From contig JALTLP010000051.1 in assembly GCA_027001895.1 (NCBI GenBank), forward strand, positions 1 through 7,496: a stretch of 7,496 bases of DNA. The letters run 5' to 3'. The stretch is from Chromatiales bacterium (GTDB lineage: Bacteria; Pseudomonadota; Gammaproteobacteria; UBA6429; Thiohalophilaceae). Positions within the stretch are counted from its first letter, which is position 1. Each line of letters starts with the position of its first letter. The notes under the pieces were generated by a model. The model was not told the DNA's origin. It was given only the letters and a program-made list of their open reading frames with translations, and searched no databases. Below, one piece after another: positions 6,239-7,496 of the stretch. Made by a program: the position numbers and the translations under genes.

Positions 6239-7261
6239 ATGTCAGTATCACATCTCACCTCCGTTCAGCAGCCTTTAAGCAAGACTTCGGCGCCGTTTCA
6301 GGTTTTTTATGCTAGTAATGATCAACTTGCGGGCCTCGATAAAAATAAAATTATCACCACAATCCATTTTGGGCCCAATACGGCTGGCTCGGAAGATGCA
6401 CTGACTTTACCGTTACCACTATTAAACAAGGAATGCCTGTCTGAAGTATGGATGGCGCGGGATAGCCTGGTATCCGGCAAGCTGGGCGATATTGAATTTA
6501 GAAAAAACAACGAAATTATTTTCGGAAAACTTCACTTACATGAAGCTGACTTTGAATCACTTGAAGCCTGTGGAGAACATGCTTATACATCTATTCTTAA
6601 TTTTATTAATAAAAAAGAATTTCCGCATTTAATTCGTATCTGGAACTTTTTTCCAGAAATAAATGAGGTGGTTGACTCGCGTGAACGATATCAGTCTTTT
6701 TGCATTGGTCGCTACCAGGCGTTTAATAAAATGACGGAATTTGAACGCAGTCTACCTGCTGCAACTGCCGTCGGCTCGCATGGCGAAGGACTGTTTATTT
6801 ACTTTGTTGCAACAACCAAGGCCGGTGTGCAGGTTGAGAATCCGCGGCAGATTAGCGCCTATCACTACCCGAAAAAATACAGCCCGAAAAGCCCGTCTTT
6901 TGCACGTGCTACATTAAAACACTGGCCTACGGTGAGCCAGTTCTTTATTTCGGGTACGGCCAGTATTGTCGGCCATGAAACTTTGCATGAAGAAAATGTA
7001 TTGATACAGCTTGAAGAAATTCTGAAAAATATCGAGGCGCTAGTTGAAACAGTACGCGATACACATCAACAACCAATACGTGATATTACCGACCTTGCTT
7101 TAATGAAAGTGTATATTCGAAATCCGGATCATTTTGAAATGATTCAGGAAGCACTGTCACAACGTGTTGGTAAAGATGTCGATATCGTTTATTTGCATGG
7201 CGATATTTGCAGGGAAAACCTGCTATTGGAAATTGAAGCGCTTGCCGAGCTTAAGCACTAA
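6239..7261 (+). CDS. Chorismatase (FkbO/Hyg5/XanB2 family), hydroxybenzoate starter synthesis
   Basis: The 340-residue protein matches the chorismatase family along its length. Motifs include ERYQSFCIGRYQAF (about 149-162), ATAVGS (175-180), ENPRQISAYHYP (200-211), SFARA (220-224), SGTASIVGHET (238-248) and the C-terminal HGDICRENLLLEIE (320-333), whose acidic residues (Glu331 or Glu333) are candidates for the conserved catalytic glutamate. Family members hydrolyse chorismate with loss of pyruvate; products vary between 3-hydroxybenzoate (Hyg5), 3- plus 4-hydroxybenzoate (XanB2) and a dihydroxycyclohexadiene carboxylate (FkbO). Beside an aryl polyene operon, a XanB2-like role supplying the aryl starter is most likely. 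Cys324 in GDICR may match the cysteine discussed for Hyg5-type enzymes, but I cannot confirm the alignment. The start is bounded by an in-frame stop at 6218-6220, and the next Met is at residue 72. The enzyme should be cytosolic. Older annotation may call it a pteridine-dependent deoxygenase. Confidence 0.92.
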   Translation: MSVSHLTSVQQPLSKTSAPFQVFYASNDQLAGLDKNKIITTIHFGPNTAGSEDALTLPLPLLNKECLSEVWMARDSLVSGKLGDIEFRKNNEIIFGKLHLHEADFESLEACGEHAYTSILNFINKKEFPHLIRIWNFFPEINEVVDSRERYQSFCIGRYQAFNKMTEFERSLPAATAVGSHGEGLFIYFVATTKAGVQVENPRQISAYHYPKKYSPKSPSFARATLKHWPTVSQFFISGTASIVGHETLHEENVLIQLEEILKNIEALVETVRDTHQQPIRDITDLALMKVYIRNPDHFEMIQEALSQRVGKDVDIVYLHGDICRENLLLEIEALAELKH

Positions 7262-7271
7262 CACCACCCTG

Positions 7272-7496
7272 CTATTTTATATTCGTTAGCCAACCGCCTA
7301 CGGCCTGAACAGGTGATGGATCGTCTGGATGGTTCAGCCATGCAACCAAAGCCAGTTTTGAATTTGGTTTATTATTTATTTTTGGTAAAGACATTTGCCA
7401 GTGTTCTGTGTCGGGCTTGCTTTGTGCATAACCGAGTACGACAAAATTATGCAACGCATGCAGTCCGTCATTCTCACCCGCGGTAATATCAACCTG
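7272..7496 (-). CDS. C-terminal part of a probable DUF1223 secreted protein (start beyond window)
   Basis: An open frame enters from the right edge and ends with TAG at 7274-7272, giving 74 residues. A TTG at 7454 could serve as a start codon, but the frame stays open through it, so a partial larger gene is more likely. The segment with GENDGLHALHNFVVLGYA and then LALVAWLNHPDDPSPVQAVGGWL resembles the end of DUF1223 proteins, which are exported, thioredoxin-fold-like and of unknown function. The match is from memory of the family pattern and only the tail is visible. The gene converges with the chorismatase gene with 10 bp between stops. It is probably a neighbour outside the pigment locus. 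Confidence 0.55.
   Translation of the reverse strand, partial: QVDITAGENDGLHALHNFVVLGYAQSKPDTEHWQMSLPKINNKPNSKLALVAWLNHPDDPSPVQAVGGWLTNIK

Noticed and set aside
6322..6510. Minus-strand 62-codon frame
   Set aside because: It is antisense to the chorismatase N-terminal part and shows no features of its own.
1..7496. CRISPR array, insertion sequence, tRNA, toxin-antitoxin or phage-defence genes
   Set aside because: No regularly spaced repeats, transposase motifs, terminal inverted repeats, tRNA-like folds or defence domains were seen; the window is filled by one biosynthetic locus and a neighbour.

Overview
The window carries part of an aryl polyene (xanthomonadin-type) pigment-lipid biosynthesis locus, almost certainly from a gammaproteobacterium. 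The assignment rests on a characteristic gene set in its usual order: an acyl carrier protein (ACP), a COG4648-type membrane protein, an AMP-forming acyl/aryl ligase, a small FabA/FabZ-like dehydratase, an LpxL-like acyltransferase, a LolA-like periplasmic protein and an MMPL/RND exporter. A chorismatase of the FkbO/Hyg5/XanB2 family is transcribed divergently. The DNA is AT-leaning with no obvious compositional break. I cannot name the genus.

Layout. Positions 1-5926 hold seven minus-strand genes reading leftward in one tightly packed operon. Junctions are 11, 4 and 17-29 bp overlaps or gaps of 2, 3 and 12 bp. The order from the promoter is ACP (5926-5651), membrane protein (5638-4970), ligase (4973-3615), dehydratase (3625-3311), acyltransferase (3307-2384), LolA-like (2412 or 2400 to 1789) and MMPL exporter (from 1786, cut by the left edge). 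The exporter has no ATG near its start and most likely begins with TTG. The gap at 5927-6238 is a divergent regulatory region. It contains a consensus extended -10 (TGGTATAAT) facing the ACP gene, overlapped by a perfect 7+1+7 palindrome. Positions 6239-7261 on the plus strand encode the chorismatase. A minus-strand gene enters from the right edge and ends at 7272; its 74 visible residues resemble the C-terminus of DUF1223 secreted proteins, and it is probably not part of the pathway.

How the genes fit together (inference from known xanthomonadin and aryl polyene pathways): the chorismatase converts chorismate to a hydroxybenzoate starter. The ligase adenylates the starter and loads it on the ACP phosphopantetheine. 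Ketosynthases and a ketoreductase, not present here and presumably beyond the left edge, extend the chain, and the dehydratase installs the conjugated double bonds. The LpxL-like acyltransferase, LolA-like carrier and MMPL exporter would attach the polyene to a lipid and move it to the outer membrane. The system belongs to a known class. The points of interest are the divergent dedicated starter gene, the reduced gene set in the visible part, and the architecture of the control region.
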